From NCBI GenBank assembly GCA_018660265.1, contig JABJKS010000093.1, forward strand, positions 1-43,132: DNA of 43,132 bases, given 5' to 3'. The DNA comes from Rhodospirillaceae bacterium (GTDB lineage Bacteria > Pseudomonadota > Alphaproteobacteria > GCA-2731375). The position numbers and the translations under genes were made by a program. Each line of letters begins with the position of its first letter. Position 1 is the first letter of the stretch. The notes beneath the pieces were generated by a model. It was given only the letters and a program-made list of their open reading frames with translations. It had not been told where the DNA came from and did not search any database. Positions 40,915 through 43,132 of this stretch are shown in pieces.

Positions 40915-41658
40915 TCAATTCTCGCCGTGGGTTTCGACAAGCTGCCAATTGGGGTCGCGGTTGCGGGTGTCGCGGGCAAAGGTCCAGATATCCGTGACCT
41001 CGCGGGTACCGCTTGGTTGATCGGGCAGCATTTCGCCATCTTCATCCCGGCTGACGGAAACCATTTCCGAGATGAATTTGATGGTTACTTCGGCCACTTT
41101 ATCCTTCAATTCCGCGTCAACAATTTCCGCAGCGTTGAGAGAGACAATCGTGGTTTCCAAGGTATGCCCTTTGTCTTCCCGGTCGTCTATGGCCCCAACA
41201 AAGTTTTCATAGACCTGATCGTTCAGCAAAGGACGCAAGGCATCGCGATTACCATTGGCAAAGGCGTCCACAATCATTTCATATGCGCCACGCGCGCCTT
41301 CCGTAAAAGTGGAAGGCTCGAAATGATGATCGGCCAGCTTAATTTTTGTCAGACCCGCACCAACCGGAGAATCTTCGGCCCAAAGGGCGGCCTCTTCCTC
41401 CTGTCTGATATTGCTGTCTTCAACCTCATCGCCATCATCGTTCGAAGCCGGTTTAACCCGGCCCCGGTCGGAGAGAGAAACCACGTTGTCTTCAGCATCG
41501 GTGTCATCGCTATCGACCCGTTTGCTCAATTGATCAGGCTGTTGGTCGGGCCGCGGTTCGTTCCCCGTGCGCCGGCCAAGAACGCCGCGCAGGCGAAAGA
41601 AGATAAAGCCCGCCACCATGGCCAGGAAAATGATATCGAGAAAACTACCCTCGCCCAT
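40915..41658 (-). CDS. Tim44-domain protein
   Basis: This 247-residue protein has an N-terminal membrane segment FLDIIFLAMVAGFIFFRLRGVLG, an acidic linker (about 35-90) and a Tim44-like domain (FTEGARGAYEMIVDAFANGNRDALRPLLNDQVYENF, VTIKFISEMVSVSRDEDGE, DIWTFARDTRNRDPNWQLVET). It is related to mitochondrial Tim44 and to TimA of Caulobacter. I chose ATG 41658 because the membrane segment starts there. The frame to 41763 is not family-like. It is divergent from fxsA across a 208-base A/T-rich gap. Confidence 0.92.
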   Translation of the reverse strand: MGEGSFLDIIFLAMVAGFIFFRLRGVLGRRTGNEPRPDQQPDQLSKRVDSDDTDAEDNVVSLSDRGRVKPASNDDGDEVEDSNIRQEEEAALWAEDSPVGAGLTKIKLADHHFEPSTFTEGARGAYEMIVDAFANGNRDALRPLLNDQVYENFVGAIDDREDKGHTLETTIVSLNAAEIVDAELKDKVAEVTIKFISEMVSVSRDEDGEMLPDQPSGTREVTDIWTFARDTRNRDPNWQLVETHGEN

Positions 41659-41866
41659 AAAATTCGTCTGTCCTGCCGGGTCGTTGATCCTGGTGGATGT
41701 TCTATCCTGACTGTCAGGTCGCCGCCCGCTACCAGCAACCACACAGCCTACACTTCGGCGCAAAACGTACCTTACGGCCCGTATATAGCACAGTACATTG
41801 GCATCACTATCTATTTATACTGTACTAAATAGGCGTTGCAGAGGCAGGGAGCAAGTGGCTTAGAAC

Positions 41867-42439
41867 ATGGGCTTTATTATTCTTTTAGCGTTTATCGCCA
41901 TTCCTTTGATCGAAATTGCCGTGTTTATCGAAGTTGGCGGTTATATCGGGCTGTGGTGGACCTTGGCGATTGTCGTGGGGACCGCCCTGGGCGGGACTTA
42001 TATGTTACGCCGTCAGGGCCTGGCCACGTTGCACCGGGCCCAGGCCAATATGGCAGAAGGGCGCATGCCCCTGCGGGAAGTCTTTGACGGATTGTGCCTG
42101 TTAATCGCCGGTGCCTTATTGCTAACACCGGGATTTGTCACGGATTTGACCGGCGCTTTATTGTTGATGCCCCCGGTTCGGGGTTTTCTGGGCACATTGG
42201 TTGCCAGCCATATTGTGGAAAGCGGCCAATTTCAGGCCCAGGCGGGCGGTACAGCGTTTCACAGCACCAATCAACATAGCGGTTTCCATAGGGCGGGCAA
42301 CGCGCCTGACCCGGAACAGCGTGACCATGGCAACAACGATATCATCGATGTGGACTTTGAGGAGGTTGTAACCAAGGACCCGGATGTTGACAGCTACATT
42401 CTTGACCGCACCGACGATGACCCGGATAAAACGAGCTAA
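41867..42439 (+). CDS. fxsA: FxsA family membrane protein
   Basis: This 190-residue protein has FIILLAFIAIPLIEIAVFIEVGGYIGLWWTLAIVVGTALGGTYMLRRQG, a further membrane segment (LCLLIAGALLLTPGFVTDLTGALLLM-PPVRG), then a hydrophilic tail rich in His, Asn and Asp. The FxsA core is standard. E. coli FxsA affects exclusion of phage T7 by the F plasmid when overproduced, and its normal role is unknown. GGGAG stands 13-17 bases before the ATG. Confidence 0.9.
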   Translation: MGFIILLAFIAIPLIEIAVFIEVGGYIGLWWTLAIVVGTALGGTYMLRRQGLATLHRAQANMAEGRMPLREVFDGLCLLIAGALLLTPGFVTDLTGALLLMPPVRGFLGTLVASHIVESGQFQAQAGGTAFHSTNQHSGFHRAGNAPDPEQRDHGNNDIIDVDFEEVVTKDPDVDSYILDRTDDDPDKTS

Positions 42440-42440
42440 G

Positions 42441-42500
42441 CTCACCTTGCTGCCCTGCCGCAGACGTGATAGCCACGCCTGCAGTGAATTCAAGGGTGAG
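42441..42500 (+). other. Long-range inverted repeat between fxsA and secB
   Basis: CTCACCTTG (42441-42449) can pair, with a one-base bulge, with CAAGGGTGAG (42491-42500). The right arm overlaps the purine-rich GGGTGAG that precedes the secB ATG (42512) at about 13 bases, so pairing could hide the ribosome site. The stem is short relative to the 41-base loop. Confidence 0.3.
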
Positions 42501-42511
42501 ATACAGCCATC

Positions 42512-43018
42512 ATGACCGATACCACAGCCGGCGATCAAAACGTAAGCGCCTCCACGGATGCCCCCCACGTTCAGGTTCATGCCCAATACGTCAAGGATCT
42601 TTCGTTTGAGAATCCAGAGGCACCCCACAGCCTGTCCAATCAAAGTACGCCGCCAAAAATTGAGGTTTCCGTCGATGTGGGCGCGCGCGGACTGTCTGCC
42701 AGCCAGTTTGAAGTGGAGCTGCGGATTACGGCCCATGCTGAACAGGACGATAAAAAGGCCTTTGTGGTTGAGGTGCAATATGCCGGCGTATTCACCTTGC
42801 ACAATGTGGATGAAAGCAACCTAAAACAGGTTTGTCTGATCGAATGTCCCCGCCTGTTGTTCCCCTTTGCCAGACGGATCGTAGCGGATGCCACACGGGA
42901 CGGCGGCTTTCCCCCCTTGTTGCTGGAACCCATCGATTTTGCCACCCTGTATGTACAATCGGCCGACAGAGTTCAGGAAGGTCCGACAAATGGCAGCAAT
43001 GGGGCTGGCGAGGCCTAG
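42512..43018 (+). CDS. secB: Protein-export chaperone SecB
   Basis: This 168-residue chaperone keeps preproteins unfolded for SecA. The family blocks are present: VHAQYVKDLSFENPEAPHSL, EVELRITAHAEQDDKKAFVVEVQYAGVFTL, CLIECPRLLFPFARRIVADATRDGGFPPLLLEPIDFATLY. The C-terminal tail is short and acidic/Gly-rich. The ATG at 42512 fits the family. It stands at the fxsA/Tim44 locus as in many Rhodospirillales and Rhizobiales. Confidence 0.95.
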   Translation: MTDTTAGDQNVSASTDAPHVQVHAQYVKDLSFENPEAPHSLSNQSTPPKIEVSVDVGARGLSASQFEVELRITAHAEQDDKKAFVVEVQYAGVFTLHNVDESNLKQVCLIECPRLLFPFARRIVADATRDGGFPPLLLEPIDFATLYVQSADRVQEGPTNGSNGAGEA

Positions 43019-43033
43019 TGTCCTGGTTCAGAA

Positions 43034-43132
43034 ATACGCCGTATTTAGGACGGCCTAAGAGGCCCCTCGGCTAGGCGTGTGGCCCGTCGTGATGTGTTGC
43101 ATCATGAGGGCCGCACAACGACGTCCGAGGGG
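43034..43132 (+). repeat. Series of inverted repeats at the window edge, including one large stem-loop
   Basis: AAATAC-GCC-GTATTT forms a small palindrome at about 43032-43046, and GGCC-taaga-GGCC lies at about 43052-43064. The main structure is CCCCTCGG (43063-43070) with CCGAGGGG (43125-43132). Within it, GTGTGGCCC (43077-43085) pairs with GGGCCGCAC (43108-43116, one G-U), and GTGATG (43089-43094) with CATCAT (43100-43105). It starts after the secB stop. It is not 4.5S RNA (no tetraloop signature). It may be an IS end, a repeat element or part of a structured RNA cut by the window. Confidence 0.6.

Noticed and set aside
43019-43132. 4.5S (SRP) RNA at the right edge
   Set aside because: The conserved GGAAG-type loop and its neighbouring motif are absent.

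Overview
The window looks like a chromosomal segment of an alphaproteobacterium, most like the Rhodospirillales or their marine relatives. This rests on gene content and neighbourhoods: Tim44-domain protein / MltA / Smr next to fxsA and secB, a MoxR-DUF58-DUF4159 cluster, DUF1285 beside a Nudix hydrolase, metX-metW, a phasin with PhaR-like operators, and a ClpS/ClpA pair. No tRNA, rRNA, CRISPR or phage genes were recognised. The left edge lies in the 3' end of an IS5-like transposase. The right edge ends in an unexplained large stem-loop.

Layout. 1-142: IS end. 143-3072 (minus): tyrA-hisC-chorismate mutase. 3176-5813 (plus): metX-metW, a small unknown protein and a GFA protein. 5820-8378 (minus): DAHP synthase behind a transcription attenuator, then a Nudix hydrolase and DUF1285. 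8475-15390 (plus): moxR-DUF58-DUF4159-large membrane protein. 15461-18477 (minus): a probable selenoprotein of thioredoxin fold, a VOC dioxygenase-like protein and an MFS transporter. 18668-20835: YdcF-like protein and a D,D-carboxypeptidase, convergent. 21070-24943 (plus): phasin, clpS, clpA. 25310-28647 (plus): large secreted FecR-domain protein and a small barrel protein. 28655-34072: phytanoyl-CoA dioxygenase-like protein, SDR, adenylate cyclase, methyltransferase, metallo-beta-lactamase. 34258-41658 (minus): Tim44, mltA, lutABC, smr, GFA, XRE regulator, alpha/beta hydrolase. 41867-43018 (plus): fxsA, secB.

Two observations stand out. (1) Upstream of the DAHP synthase gene is a complete ribosome-mediated attenuator. 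It has a 28-codon leader peptide with seven Tyr/Phe codons in an eight-codon stretch, mutually exclusive 1:2, 2:3 and 3:4 stems, and a terminator with a T-run. Its promoter sits so close to the ATG that the leader transcript may be leaderless. (2) The gene at 15461-16558 is split by one in-frame TGA exactly where a thioredoxin-like protein has its redox Cys (WASW-TGA-GCR). Reading continues open for about 230 codons, as expected for a selenocysteine protein.

The aromatic genes form one theme. DAHP synthase opens the shikimate pathway, the mutase makes prephenate, and TyrA and the HisC-type aminotransferase finish tyrosine (and probably help with phenylalanine). Tyr and Phe supply would feed back through the leader peptide. 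Other themes are methionine synthesis (MetX/MetW), polyhydroxyalkanoate granules (phasin), N-degron proteolysis (ClpS/ClpA), lactate use (LutABC) and envelope maintenance (carboxypeptidase, MltA, Tim44-like, SecB).
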